From Deltaproteobacteria bacterium IMCC39146 (GTDB lineage: Bacteria; Desulfobacterota; Desulfuromonadia; Desulfuromonadales; BM103): a stretch of 64,000 nucleotides of DNA. The notes under the pieces are model-generated. The model saw only the letters and a program-made list of their open reading frames with translations, made no database searches and was not told where the DNA came from. The stretch covers positions 1-64,000 of the forward strand of contig JARUHP010000023.1 of NCBI GenBank assembly GCA_030005635.1, read 5' to 3'. This document shows positions 41,135 through 49,932 of this stretch, piece after piece; within the stretch, counting starts at the first letter, position 1; the number at the start of each line of letters is the position of its first letter. Both the position numbers and the translations under genes were made by a program.

Positions 41135-42376
41135 ATGCATGCCATGGATAATGTGGGGAGAAGTACTATTGCAATGGTCCTGGCCGGAGGCAAAGGAGAA
41201 CGGCTCAGTCCTTTAACTCTGCGCCGGGCCAAGCCAAGTGTTGCTTTTGGCGGAAAATACAAGATTATCGATTTCGTCCTCTCCAGCCTATTCAACTCAG
41301 GGATCAAGAAGGTCTACATTCTGACCCAGTACCGAGCCTACTCACTCAACAAGCACATCCGGGAATCCTGGGGTAAATGGACAGGTCTGGGTGAGTTCTA
41401 CGTGGACATTTCCCCAGAAACCAGCAGCGAAAGCGAGGAGTGGTTTAAAGGTACGGCCGACGCGATCCTCCAATATCTCCGCTTTGTTGAATCGACCGAC
41501 GCAGATTACGTCGCGGTTTTCGGTGGCGACCACATCTACAAGATGGACATCACCCAGATGATTAACTTCCACAGCAAGAACAAAGCAGACATTACCATTG
41601 CCGCCTTGGAAGTTCCGGTGGCGGAAGCCAGTCGTTTTGGTATTTTTTCCGTGGACGAAGAGTCCAGGGTCAACGATTTTGCTGAAAAGCCTGCTGTCCC
41701 GGAGCGGGTTCCGGGAAGAGAGACCTGTTACGCCTCTATGGGCAACTACATTTTTCCTACCCGAAAACTGATCGAAGTACTGCAAGAGGCGAAGAAATCA
41801 CACGCGGATCTCGATTTCGGCAAACATGTTATCCCGATGATGCTGGCCAACGGCGATCGGGTTTTTGCCTACAATTTCAACGACAATGTGGTCCCAGGGA
41901 TGAAGAAAGAGGAACGGGGCTATTGGCGGGATGTGGGGACTCTCGACTCCTACTATGAGGCGAACATGGATCTTATCAACGTGTCGCCGCAGTTAAACCT
42001 TTACAACTACAAGTGGCCAATCCTGACCAACCAGGGTAACCTGCCTCCAGCAAAGACCGTTTTTGATGATGACGACCGCCGTGGACAAAACATCGACTCT
42101 TATGTCTGCGCTGGATGTATCACCAGCGGAGGCACTGTCCGTCGCTCCATTATAGGACCGCGCTGCAAGATTAACAGCTTCAGTCTGGTCGAAGACTCCA
42201 TCCTCTTTGAAAATGTCACAGTCGGTCGGAATGTTAAGATCCGCAAGACGATTATCGATAAGAACGTTGTGATTCCCGACGGATCGACCATCGGCTACAA
42301 TCAGGAGGCCGACCGGAGTCATGGCTACACAGTAACGGAATCCGGGATTGTAGTCGTGCCACGTCAAGATAAGTAA
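41135..42376 (+). CDS. glgC: Glucose-1-phosphate adenylyltransferase
   Basis: Makes ADP-glucose, the glycogen precursor. The 413-aa protein has the nucleotidyltransferase start AMVLAGGKGERLSPLTLRRA followed by KPSVAFGG. GDHIYKMD carries the catalytic aspartates, and FAEKP and YWRDVGTLDSYYEANMDL follow. A C-terminal left-handed beta-helix carries allosteric contacts. AAGGAG lies seven bases before ATG 41135; a second ATG is at 41144. It stands alone, with no other glycogen genes in the window. A hairpin follows about 120 bases downstream. Confidence 0.95.
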   Translation: MHAMDNVGRSTIAMVLAGGKGERLSPLTLRRAKPSVAFGGKYKIIDFVLSSLFNSGIKKVYILTQYRAYSLNKHIRESWGKWTGLGEFYVDISPETSSESEEWFKGTADAILQYLRFVESTDADYVAVFGGDHIYKMDITQMINFHSKNKADITIAALEVPVAEASRFGIFSVDEESRVNDFAEKPAVPERVPGRETCYASMGNYIFPTRKLIEVLQEAKKSHADLDFGKHVIPMMLANGDRVFAYNFNDNVVPGMKKEERGYWRDVGTLDSYYEANMDLINVSPQLNLYNYKWPILTNQGNLPPAKTVFDDDDRRGQNIDSYVCAGCITSGGTVRRSIIGPRCKINSFSLVEDSILFENVTVGRNVKIRKTIIDKNVVIPDGSTIGYNQEADRSHGYTVTESGIVVVPRQDK

Positions 42377-42496
42377 TCTTGAGCCATACAGGGTTCGTAT
42401 TTGCCACGATTTATAAGAACACCGATTGACTGGCAGGTACTAGGGATATTTAGGAAGCAAGGGGAGACCATCATCTTTATGTACTCAACAACGAAC

Positions 42497-42520
42497 AAGG
42501 GCAGCCGAATGGCTGCCCTT
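42497..42520. terminator. Hairpin between convergent glgC and the zinc-ribbon gene
   Basis: AAGGGCAGCC (42497-42506), loop GAAT, GGCTGCCCTT (42511-42520). The 10-base stem is perfect, but the T-run is short in the plus direction. It is placed to end transcription of both converging genes. Confidence 0.65.
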
Positions 42521-42543
42521 CTTAACGTTTATGTGACCTGCAT

Positions 42544-42735
42544 TTAAAGCGCGCAGCTCATATCTTCGCCACAGCACATGGGTGACTTGATTTTACCGTG
42601 GCCGTTGGGGCACTTGGAAATCTGTACACTGTTGCCGTCACCCAGAACCAGAGAGTCATTTTCAAGAGGAGCGTCACATTTGGCGCAGGTCGCATTAACG
42701 CCCATTCCACACTTAGCACAGGTATAAGTTGCCAT
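42544..42735 (-). CDS. Small zinc-ribbon protein, 63 aa
   Basis: The start ATG 42735 has AAGGAG eight bases upstream; the longer frame to 42792 has no such site. The sequence is dominated by cysteine pairs: YTCAKCGMGVNATCAKCDAP, then SKCPNGHGKIKSPMCCGEDM followed by SC. The first two CxxC pairs form a likely zinc ribbon; the C-terminal cysteines could hold a second metal. Similar rubredoxin-like tiny proteins exist in anaerobic deltaproteobacteria. No enzymatic role can be read. It has its own gene start and faces glgC. Confidence 0.78.
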   Translation of the reverse strand: MATYTCAKCGMGVNATCAKCDAPLENDSLVLGDGNSVQISKCPNGHGKIKSPMCCGEDMSCAL

Positions 42736-42852
42736 TTCAATTCTCCTTAAGGTTGTTATGATTGAGTTCGTTAGCCTCACCGGCATGTTCACAAACGATA
42801 CTCTAAATTTCTACAATAGCGACAGGGGTCTGTCAAACGACTGCGGGTAGAT

Positions 42853-43686
42853 TCAGGAATCATTCTTCAAACGAACACCATCGCCTGGAAGTTCGATCAA
42901 GCCCTCTTTGTACAAGTTGCCAACACCTTTCTTGAAAAGCTTCTTGCTCAAACCAAGCAGCTCCTGAATATCTTCAGCCGGGCTCTTATCGTGTAACGGC
43001 AGAAAGCCATCATGATCGATCAGGGCTTTCATGACTTTCCCGCGGGCATCATCTCTGTCGCTGCGGGTTCCTATATTCAGAGTACAGTCAATCTTGCCAT
43101 CGGCACGAATCTGCTTGATATAGCCTTTCACCTGATCTCCGTATTTCAGTCGGCTACCAATCTCGTCGTTGTAGAGCAAACCGGCAAAGCGATGATTAAC
43201 GATCACCTTGGCGCCAATCTCGGTAAACCCCCAGACGATCAGGTCAACCTCCTGGCCTTCTCCCAGAGTTTCATCGACAGCAGAGAGACCTTTTTCGACA
43301 CGCGCCGTACCGATCGGCCGCCCTTCGCGATCGAGACGCACCTTGACCAGGTAACGCCCACCGGTCTTCATCTCCACCAGCTGCTCTTTAACCGGCACCA
43401 AAAGGTCCTTGAACAACCCCCAGTCCATAAAAGCGCCATGAACATTGATCTGGCTTGCGCGCAGCAAGGCATACTCACCAACCTCGGCAAAGGGCTGGCG
43501 CAGCGTAGCAACAGGATTGCCGGAAGCATCCGCATAAACAAAAACCAGGAGCGTATCACCCTTCTTGGTTTCTTCGTCAAGCTCCCGTTTTGGCAAAAGG
43601 GCTTCTTCCCTGCCGGAACGCAACCAGGCCCCTTCTTCATCTATCCTGGACACTTCAAGTTGATTCATGTGACCTAAGTCGAACAT
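42853..43686 (-). CDS. cvfB: CvfB-family S1 RNA-binding protein
   Basis: The 277-aa protein has the CvfB layout. Tandem S1-like domains come first (QLEVSRIDEEGAWLRSG with EALLPKRELDEE; QINVHGAFMDWGLFKDLLVP; GFTEIGAKVIVNHRFAGLLY). A C-terminal winged helix follows (PLHDKSPAEDIQELLGLSKK, FKKGVGNLYKEGLIEL). CvfB binds RNA and affects virulence gene expression in staphylococci; its role here is unknown. ATG 43686 has GGAG seven bases upstream; the longer frame to 43743 does not. It is monocistronic on the minus strand. Confidence 0.9.
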   Translation of the reverse strand: MFDLGHMNQLEVSRIDEEGAWLRSGREEALLPKRELDEETKKGDTLLVFVYADASGNPVATLRQPFAEVGEYALLRASQINVHGAFMDWGLFKDLLVPVKEQLVEMKTGGRYLVKVRLDREGRPIGTARVEKGLSAVDETLGEGQEVDLIVWGFTEIGAKVIVNHRFAGLLYNDEIGSRLKYGDQVKGYIKQIRADGKIDCTLNIGTRSDRDDARGKVMKALIDHDGFLPLHDKSPAEDIQELLGLSKKLFKKGVGNLYKEGLIELPGDGVRLKNDS

Positions 43687-43830
43687 TGTGATTCTCCATT
43701 CTGTTAAGTTTTTCTGCCACTTAAGTCTATCATCAAGAGACACGACTGCATGACAAAATCATCTTCAGCTGCATTTTTAAACAGACTGACAACCCAAACA
43801 ATAGGGGATATCCCTCGCCAGGTCCTGAAA

Positions 43831-43944
43831 AAAAAGATGACGCAAAGGAAACCATTGATTATTGCAAAAGATTCTCCTTTGCGTCTTTTCTGGTTTTCCT
43901 TGGCGTCTTCGCCTAAAGCGCCTACTTTTGGTGCGTTAAATGCT
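43831..43944. repeat. Diverged TTAACGCAGAG-type palindrome upstream of the ABC-F gene
   Basis: The 440-base gap 43687-44126 contains AAAGATGACGCAAAGGAAAC (from 43832), facing TTCTCCTTTGCGTCTTTTCT (from 43871). TTGGCGTCTTCGCC and a terminal GGTGCGTTAAATGC (43931-43944) follow. This is an eroded relative of the elements at 48144 and 50736. The remaining 180 bases before the gene show nothing I can name. Confidence 0.6.
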
Positions 43945-44126
43945 TAGTTCCCTTGATTTGGTTTGTCGGACCAATTTCAAAAAGATCTTTATGATCCTTC
44001 ACACACACTGCCGCACGCTAAAACCGCCGGTGTTTCACGACCGAACGTAGAAAGACAACCATTTTCCTTTGCATCGGAACGACCCTCTGCCATAATCCCT
44101 CACCATTATCCGGGAAGAGAGTATCC

Positions 44127-46004
44127 ATGGCATTTATTAATCTCCGCAACATCAGTCTGGCTTTCGGGGGTCCGCGTCTTTTCGTGGACGTCTCCCTGCG
44201 CATTTCCAAGGGCGAACGTATCTGTTTGCTCGGTCGCAACGGCACAGGCAAATCAACCCTGCTCAAAGTGATTTCCGGCGAGCTGCCACCTGATGATGGC
44301 GTCATCGATCGCCAACAGGGATTGCGCGTTGCACGCCTGGAGCAGGATGTACCCCGCAACCAGCAAGGGACAATTTATGAAGCCATCGCCGGGGGCCTTG
44401 GTCAGGCTGGCACGCTGCTGAACCGCTACCACCAACTCAGCCTACTCATGGAGAAGGGAGAGTCTGAACTGCACAATGAACTCTCCGACATTCAGCATGA
44501 GCTTGAGGATTGTGACGGCTGGGCTCTGCAGCAACAAATTGAACAGGTTCTCTCCCGCCTCAAGCTGGAAGCCGACCTGCCAGTGCAGGGGCTCTCGGGA
44601 GGGATGATGCGACGGGTTCTGCTCGGACGGGCCCTGGCGGCTAATCCCGACATCCTGTTACTTGATGAACCAACCAATCATCTGGACATCGAATCGATTA
44701 CCTGGTTGGAAGGGTTTCTCAAACGCGAGAACCTGACTCTGGTCTTTGTCACACACGACCGGGCCTTTTTAAGGAACCTGGCAACCCGCATCGTCGAGAT
44801 AGACCGTGGCCGCCTGTACGACTTCGCCTGCGATTACGACACTTTTCTGCTACGTAAGGAAGAGCACCTGCACGCAGAAAGTCAGGAGAACGCCCGCTTT
44901 GACAAGAAGCTGGCGGAAGAGGAAGTCTGGATACGCAAAGGCATCAAGGCACGACGCACCCGTAATGAAGGGCGGGTCCGCGAGTTGAAGAAGATGCGAG
45001 AAGAGCGCAGCCAACGACGCGCACGGATCGGCAACGCCAACTTCAACCTACAGGAAGCGGATCGCAGCGGAAAGCTGGTCGCTAAAGTAAAGGGGCTTTC
45101 TTTCGCCTATGGTGATTCGCCCGTTGTGAAGGACTTTTCAACGACCGTCATTCGCGGTGACCGGATCGGCATCATCGGACCCAACGGGATAGGCAAAACC
45201 ACCCTGCTCAAGCTGATTTTGGGCGAGTTGCAGCCGCAACAAGGTGAAGTCAAACTCGGCACCAACTTGCAGACAATTTATTTTGATCAACTGCGGGAGC
45301 AGCTCGATCCGGAACTAACGGTACAGCAGAACCTCGCCGGTGAACAGGATACGGTGGTGGTTGGCGGCAAAGCCCGGCATGTCATCGGTTACCTGCAAGA
45401 CTTTCTGTTCTCACCCGACCGCATCCGTAGTCCGGTACGCATTCTTTCCGGTGGGGAACGCAACCGGCTTCTACTCGCCCGTCTTTTCACCCGGGAAGCC
45501 AATGTCCTGATTCTTGACGAGCCCACCAATGACCTGGATCTGGAAACCCTCGACCTGCTCGAAGAGTTACTCGCGGATTTCAAAGGCACCCTGTTTCTGG
45601 TCAGTCATGACCGGGCGTTCTTAAATCGGGTGGTCACCAGCACAATTGTCTTCGAAGACAACAACCAGATAAACGAGTACGTCGGCGGCTACGATGACTG
45701 GTTGCGACAGAAGGAAGAAAACGAAGAACCGCTGCCGGTGGTTGAGGTCGCCAAGGAAAAGTCAAAAAAAACACGCGTCCGTAAACTGACGTTTAAAGAG
45801 AAGCAAGAATTTGAAGAGTTACCGGTAAAGATAGACGCGTTGGAGACTGAGATCGCTGAACTCCATGAAAAAATGGCTGACCCCGACTTTTACCGCACCG
45901 CCGGAAAGCAGGTCGCTGAAACCACGGCACGATTGGAAGAGCTCGAAGCTGAGCTTGCTGAAACCTATGCCCGTTGGGAAGGACTCGACGCCTTGAATAA
46001 TTGA
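44127..46004 (+). CDS. uup: Uup-like ABC-F ATPase
   Basis: The 625-aa soluble protein has two ABC ATPase modules and no membrane domain. Module 1 has Walker A GRNGTGKSTLL, signature LSGGMMRRVLLGRAL and Walker B ILLLDEPTNHLDIES. Module 2 has GPNGIGKTTLL, LSGGERNRLLLARL and VLILDEPTNDLDLET. A basic linker with KARRTRNEGRVRELKKMREE lies between them. The C-terminal coiled coil (about 555-625, LTFKEKQEFEELPVKIDALE) is typical of Uup. ABC-F proteins act on ribosomes; Uup also affects excision of transposons and binds branched DNA. An ATG with GAAGAGAG upstream starts it. It overlaps the next long frame, but the real next start is 114 bases on. Confidence 0.92.
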   Translation: MAFINLRNISLAFGGPRLFVDVSLRISKGERICLLGRNGTGKSTLLKVISGELPPDDGVIDRQQGLRVARLEQDVPRNQQGTIYEAIAGGLGQAGTLLNRYHQLSLLMEKGESELHNELSDIQHELEDCDGWALQQQIEQVLSRLKLEADLPVQGLSGGMMRRVLLGRALAANPDILLLDEPTNHLDIESITWLEGFLKRENLTLVFVTHDRAFLRNLATRIVEIDRGRLYDFACDYDTFLLRKEEHLHAESQENARFDKKLAEEEVWIRKGIKARRTRNEGRVRELKKMREERSQRRARIGNANFNLQEADRSGKLVAKVKGLSFAYGDSPVVKDFSTTVIRGDRIGIIGPNGIGKTTLLKLILGELQPQQGEVKLGTNLQTIYFDQLREQLDPELTVQQNLAGEQDTVVVGGKARHVIGYLQDFLFSPDRIRSPVRILSGGERNRLLLARLFTREANVLILDEPTNDLDLETLDLLEELLADFKGTLFLVSHDRAFLNRVVTSTIVFEDNNQINEYVGGYDDWLRQKEENEEPLPVVEVAKEKSKKTRVRKLTFKEKQEFEELPVKIDALETEIAELHEKMADPDFYRTAGKQVAETTARLEELEAELAETYARWEGLDALNN

Positions 46005-46117
46005 AGTCACAGGAGGCGGCCGGTCACAAAGTTATCTATGCCGAAACCTTTCACTTTTTGATCTTTACGTTATTCTTTAAAACAGGCAAACAGACTTATC
46101 CTCTTTATGGTGGCAAA

Positions 46118-47128
46118 ATGAGTATTCTGATTGTTGACGATTCACTGGTTTCCCGTACCTTCATTAGCGACCTGCTCAACGAAGTCGGTTACGCAGAACT
46201 GATTCTCTGCGAATCGATTGAGGAGGCGTACAAAACCATCGGCTTCGACGACCCGGAAACAAACAACACAGACCTCGACCTGATCCTGCTCGACATCAAC
46301 TTGCCCGGGAAAAGCGGCATTGAAGCCTGCCAGGAAATTTCTGATCATGAGATTTTCTGCGACATCCCGATTATTGTTATCAGTGGCGCCGACCATCTTG
46401 ACGGGTTGGAAGCAGCCTTTACAGCCGGCGCGACAGACTACATCACCAAGCCTCCAAGCCATACCGAACTCCTCGCCAGGATCCGTTCAGCACTGCGTTT
46501 AAAAAAGGAGATGAATCAGCGGAAGGCTCGTGAAGAGGACCTGCTGGTTCTTAACGATCGCCTTGCCGAGATGAACCGGGAGTTGGAAAGACTTTCCACA
46601 ACCGACAGTTTGACCGGCCTGGCCAATAGGCGCTCATTCAATGAATTTCTCTCCCGTGAATGGTTAAGAGAGCAGCGTGAGCAGCAACCTTTTTCCGTAA
46701 TTATGATCGACATTGATCATTTCAAAAATTACAATGATCGTTACGGCCACCTGGAGGGCGATATCTGCCTGCAGAAAGTCGCATGGGCACTGCAGAGCGC
46801 CCTTTGTCGACCCGGTGATCTGCTGGCTCGCTACGGAGGGGAGGAGTTTGTCGCTATCCTGCCACATACCGAGCTACAAGGGGCTGTGGAGCTGGCGGAA
46901 AATCTGCACCAGAGGATTTGCGAACTGGAACTGGAACACGAAAATTCACCGGTATCATCAATCGTGACGGTTAGCGCCGGTATCGCCAGTGTGATCCCCA
47001 ATCAAAGCATCTCACCTTCCCAGGTTGTTGCCATGGCAGACAAAGCGCTCTACGCAGCCAAGCAGGCCGGCAGGAATCAAAGTGCCATAGCAACAGTCCC
47101 CTCAAACGAAGCGCAATCACTGAATTAA
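46118..47128 (+). CDS. REC-GGDEF response regulator, diguanylate cyclase
   Basis: The 336-aa protein has a receiver domain (phosphoacceptor Asp59 in LILLDINLPGKSG, Lys in TDYITKPPSHTELL). A short coiled linker follows (REEDLLVLNDRLAEMNRELE), then a GGDEF domain with the active motif GGEEF at residues 240-244. The inhibitory-site motif RPGD (231-234) lies five residues upstream. It should therefore make c-di-GMP from two GTP, be switched by phosphorylation and be product-inhibited. The frame is open upstream to 46001, but ATG 46118 gives the canonical MSILIVDDSLVSR. This is a PleD/WspR-like arrangement. No partner kinase is adjacent. Confidence 0.92.
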   Translation: MSILIVDDSLVSRTFISDLLNEVGYAELILCESIEEAYKTIGFDDPETNNTDLDLILLDINLPGKSGIEACQEISDHEIFCDIPIIVISGADHLDGLEAAFTAGATDYITKPPSHTELLARIRSALRLKKEMNQRKAREEDLLVLNDRLAEMNRELERLSTTDSLTGLANRRSFNEFLSREWLREQREQQPFSVIMIDIDHFKNYNDRYGHLEGDICLQKVAWALQSALCRPGDLLARYGGEEFVAILPHTELQGAVELAENLHQRICELELEHENSPVSSIVTVSAGIASVIPNQSISPSQVVAMADKALYAAKQAGRNQSAIATVPSNEAQSLN

Positions 47129-47139
47129 GAGACCCGAAG

Positions 47140-48132
47140 ATGCCCCTTGAACTGCCTCTATCAAAGACAAAGAAAGACCTGCGTGCGCTGCCCTGGGAGC
47201 CCGAACAAAAGCCACTCATGCTGGCACCTCTGCAGGGCCTGACCAACCGCGCGACGCGCTCTCTGTTTATAGACTGGGTTCGACCCGACGTGGTTTTCAC
47301 CGAGTTCATGCGGGTCAGCAGCGTCGGCCGTAAGCATCTGTCCAAAAACGACCTGAAAGAAGCTGCCAGTACGACTGGAAGTGTGCCATTGGTCGCACAG
47401 TTGGTCGGCAATAACAGCCAGGCGCTGGTGAAGGCGGCTACACACGCAGAAGCCGCCGGTGCCGTACATATAAACCTGAATATGGGCTGTCCTTACGGGC
47501 GAACGGCCAGCGGTGCAAGCGGTGGCGCCATGCTGCAGTATCCGGAGATTCTGGCCGAGATGCTGCCGGCTTTACGCCAGGCCATCTCCGGCACCTTCTC
47601 GATCAAGTTGCGGGCGGGGTATAAGAACCCCGAGGAGATCTTTGCTCTACTGCCTATGATTACTGCCGCCGATGTCGACTTTCTGGTCATACACCCACGT
47701 ACAGTCACGCAAAAGTACGCCGGAGCAGCAGACCACACGATCACGGGACGGATCGTACGCGAGACATCCATACCAGTGATTGCCAATGGAGATATCCGCA
47801 CGGCTGAGCAGGGGTTGCGTATCCTTGAAGAGACCGGTGCCGCCGGGCTGATGCTCGGGCGGGGCGCGATTGCCGATCCGCTGCTCTTTGAACGCCTGCG
47901 CAAGCAAAACACCAAGGAACCGACAGAAGCCGAAACTGCTGCCATGCTGAATCGCTATCTGAAGGAACTGCTCAGACTTTACAGTGAGCTTTTCTGCGGC
48001 GAACGACAGATCCTCGACAAGGTGAAAAATGTCCTGTCTTTCATAGACACTCCGGCCTTCTCGAAACGGATCACAAAGATGAAACGGGTTCACAACCTCG
48101 CCGACCTGGCAGCCCTGATCGAGGCACTTTAA
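47140..48132 (+). CDS. tRNA-dihydrouridine synthase family protein
   Basis: FMN enzyme reducing uridines in tRNA. The 330-aa TIM barrel has PLMLAPLQGLTNRATRSLFI, VVFTEFMRVSS, VAQLVGNN, and the catalytic Cys in HINLNMGCPYGRTASGASGG. LVIHPRTVTQKYAG and PVIANGDIRTAEQG follow, with the phosphate-binding LMLGRGAIADPLLFERL. The TEFMRVS start is more like DusC than DusA or DusB; the target position cannot be assigned by eye. It follows the cyclase by 11 bases and is probably cotranscribed with it. Confidence 0.92.
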   Translation: MPLELPLSKTKKDLRALPWEPEQKPLMLAPLQGLTNRATRSLFIDWVRPDVVFTEFMRVSSVGRKHLSKNDLKEAASTTGSVPLVAQLVGNNSQALVKAATHAEAAGAVHINLNMGCPYGRTASGASGGAMLQYPEILAEMLPALRQAISGTFSIKLRAGYKNPEEIFALLPMITAADVDFLVIHPRTVTQKYAGAADHTITGRIVRETSIPVIANGDIRTAEQGLRILEETGAAGLMLGRGAIADPLLFERLRKQNTKEPTEAETAAMLNRYLKELLRLYSELFCGERQILDKVKNVLSFIDTPAFSKRITKMKRVHNLADLAALIEAL

Positions 48133-48143
48133 AAGATTGCGGG

Positions 48144-48298
48144 CCTATAACCAAAACAAAGACAAGGCAAACTCAAACTATTTGTTAACGCAGAGACGCA
48201 GAGAAGAATAGTCAGAATTAAACCATTTTTAAAAGTTTTAAGAGCTTTTCCTCTGCGCTCTTTACGACTCTGCGTTAAACCTTGTTTGGGTTATAGGA
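48144..48298. mobile_element. MITE-like 155-bp element, copy 1 (best terminal repeats)
   Basis: Terminal inverted repeats: CCTATAACCAAAACAA (48144-48159) and TTGTTTGGGTTATAGG (48283-48298). Inside, TTAACGCAGAGACGCAGAGA (48185-48204) faces CTCTGCGCTCTTTACGACTC then TGCGTTAA (48251-48278). It has no coding capacity. Copies with the same order and about the same length lie at 54465-54624 and 61520-61677. This copy ends 10 bases before the ATG of the DUF3820 gene, and that gene's GGAAG ribosome site begins at its tip. A flanking GG/CC may be part of the target or of the repeat. Confidence 0.75.
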
Positions 48299-48308
48299 CC
48301 GGAAGATT

Positions 48309-48533
48309 ATGAACGAGATCCCCGATTTTGATCACACTGAGTTGCTTGAACTGGTGAAGGCGCGCATGCCGTTCGGCAAATACGAAGGGCGGCTGATCAT
48401 CGATCTGCCGGAAGATTATCTGGTCTGGTTTGCCAGTAAAGGTTTTCCACAAGGCAAGGTGGGCAGGAGATTGCAGGCTGTCTATGAGTTTAAGCTGAAC
48501 GGTCTTGACGCTCTTTTTGATCCACTTCGCTGA
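48309..48533 (+). CDS. DUF3820 family protein
   Basis: The 74-aa protein matches the DUF3820 plan: an N-terminal acidic helix, then MPFGKYEGRLIIDLPEDYLV and WFASKGFPQGKVGRRLQ. Relatives in Vibrio and Pseudomonas are described as putative quorum-sensing-associated proteins, but the biochemical role is unknown. The start ATG lies just outside the MITE-like element, so that element supplies the upstream sequence. A short GGGAC-a-GTCCC hairpin follows three bases after its stop. Confidence 0.85.
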   Translation: MNEIPDFDHTELLELVKARMPFGKYEGRLIIDLPEDYLVWFASKGFPQGKVGRRLQAVYEFKLNGLDALFDPLR

Positions 48534-48536
48534 AGG

Positions 48537-48550
48537 AAGGGGACAGTCCC
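48537..48550. repeat. Short GGGGACAGTCCC hairpin between convergent genes
   Basis: AAGGGGACAGTCCC contains the perfect pair GGGAC/GTCCC around one base. It abuts the stop codons of the DUF3820 gene and the cupin gene. It resembles a reduced version of the GGGGACAGGC...GCCAGTCCCC structure at 50897-50929. Confidence 0.45.
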
Positions 48551-48852
48551 TAGTCAACAGCATTAAAGTCATAAAGACCAATGCCTTGAACCAGCAGGTA
48601 TTTTACCGTTTCAGGTGACATATTAACAACTCTGTGTTCCCGCATCACCGCAACATCACAACGCTCTCCGCAAGCAAGCTCAATACTCTCCCGGGGGTCT
48701 TGGTACTCCACGGTAATTGAGCCTTTCAGGCAAAGCATCCGATCAGTCACCTCAGAGTGAAAGTGCCAAGCCGTCGCCTCATTGGCGTCGAGAACCATGA
48801 TGCGGACCCGAACATTTTCCGTTTCAAGGATGACCTCATCGCGATCGTTCAT
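48550..48852 (-). CDS. Small cupin-domain protein
   Basis: The 100-aa protein is a single cupin barrel. The metal-ligand motif 1 is AWHFHSEVTDRMLCLKGSI (two His, plus Glu or Asp). Motif 2 is degenerate, with CGERCDVAVMREHRVVNMS supplying a His. It has no signal peptide. Such small cupins are often metal-dependent sugar or small-molecule enzymes or regulators; the substrate is not readable. The start ATG 48852 lies 47 bases downstream of the murB stop codon on the same strand, so it may be cotranscribed with murB. Confidence 0.8.
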   Translation of the reverse strand: MNDRDEVILETENVRVRIMVLDANEATAWHFHSEVTDRMLCLKGSITVEYQDPRESIELACGERCDVAVMREHRVVNMSPETVKYLLVQGIGLYDFNAVD

Positions 48853-48899
48853 AAGCTCTCCACGAACAAGACAAACGGGCCCAACAAAAAGGACTGCCT

Positions 48900-49880
48900 T
48901 CAGATCTCCGCTTGGTGGGCAGGGATGAGATCTCCGTTCGCACTCACATAGCGTACTTCACAACACAGGTCAAAGCCGATCCGTTCATGCACAACCTTGC
49001 GGATATGTGCAATCAGGCTCAAGACGTCTTCTGATGTAGCGCCCCCGAGATTGACGATAAAATTGGCGTGGTGATGAGAGACTTCAGCCTGGCCGATGCG
49101 TGCCCCTTTCAGCCCGGCGTCCTCAATCACCTTGCCTGGAGGACCGACGCTGGCATGCATCTCACTGGTGCTGAGAAAAACCGAACCACAGTTCGGCTGC
49201 TTGCGTGGGAACTTTCGACGCCGCTCGCGTAAATCTTCCAGCATCAGGCGACGGATACCCTGCGGCTCCTGTCGTTCACATTCCAGTTCCGCCTTAACCA
49301 CTACGGCACCACGACCCTGCAGAGCACTCTGACGATAAGCAAAGGCACACTCGTCACGGTTGAGCTCCAACTGCTTGCCGTCCGGATCGACAACCCAGAC
49401 CCGGCGCACGTTCTCAGCTATGCCTTTACGCTGGCTGCCACCGTTCATCAAGACCAAGCCCCCGAGGGTTCCGGGAATACCAATCGTGTGTTCCAGCCCC
49501 GCCAGGCCGGCGAGCATCGCCTTGCGTGCCAGGCCAGGAACCCAGGCCCCCGCTTCAGCGATAATCCTGTTACCGGCTATCTCAACACGGGACAGGCTTT
49601 CGCCGAGTTTCAGGACAATACCGCGCAGCCCGGAGTCATCAAAGAGCAAGTTCGTGCCTTGACCAATCACCATCAAGGGAATGTTGTGGAGACGGGCAAA
49701 AGAAACCGCGCGCGCAACCTGCGCAATCGTTTCAGGTTCAATCAGGAGATCGGCAGGACCACCAATCTGCCAACTGTTATGATCGGCGAGCGGGGCATCA
49801 AACAGAGTGCGGCCAACACCAGCTTCTACGAGCCGGGCAAGATGCGGAGAATGGAGAGTAGAGGTTGATCGGGAGGACAT
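48900..49880 (-). CDS. murB: UDP-N-acetylenolpyruvoylglucosamine reductase
   Basis: FAD/NADPH enzyme completing UDP-MurNAc in peptidoglycan synthesis. The 326-aa protein has the FAD motif PLMVIGQGTNLLFDDSGLRG, GIPGTLGGLVLMNGGS, the proton-donor Ser in QPNCGSVFLS and the C-terminal catalytic Glu in CCEVRYV. The frame extends to a TTG at 49922, but ATG 49880 with AGGAAA upstream is preferred. MurB usually lies in the division and cell-wall cluster; here it stands apart, next to a spermidine synthase-like gene and a cupin. Confidence 0.94.
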   Translation of the reverse strand: MSSRSTSTLHSPHLARLVEAGVGRTLFDAPLADHNSWQIGGPADLLIEPETIAQVARAVSFARLHNIPLMVIGQGTNLLFDDSGLRGIVLKLGESLSRVEIAGNRIIAEAGAWVPGLARKAMLAGLAGLEHTIGIPGTLGGLVLMNGGSQRKGIAENVRRVWVVDPDGKQLELNRDECAFAYRQSALQGRGAVVVKAELECERQEPQGIRRLMLEDLRERRRKFPRKQPNCGSVFLSTSEMHASVGPPGKVIEDAGLKGARIGQAEVSHHHANFIVNLGGATSEDVLSLIAHIRKVVHERIGFDLCCEVRYVSANGDLIPAHQAEI

Positions 49881-49932
49881 TGCTTTTCCTGTAAAAGTCT
49901 TTTGCCAACGAGGCTCTGTCAATAAATCCGGG

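Noticed and set aside
40969-41151. 60-aa open frame just upstream of glgC
   Set aside because: TTG start, no ribosome site, and overlap with the glgC start region; the peptide shows no recognisable pattern.
43750-43947. 65-aa open frame upstream of the ABC-F gene
   Set aside because: Most of it is the eroded palindromic repeat at 43831-43944.
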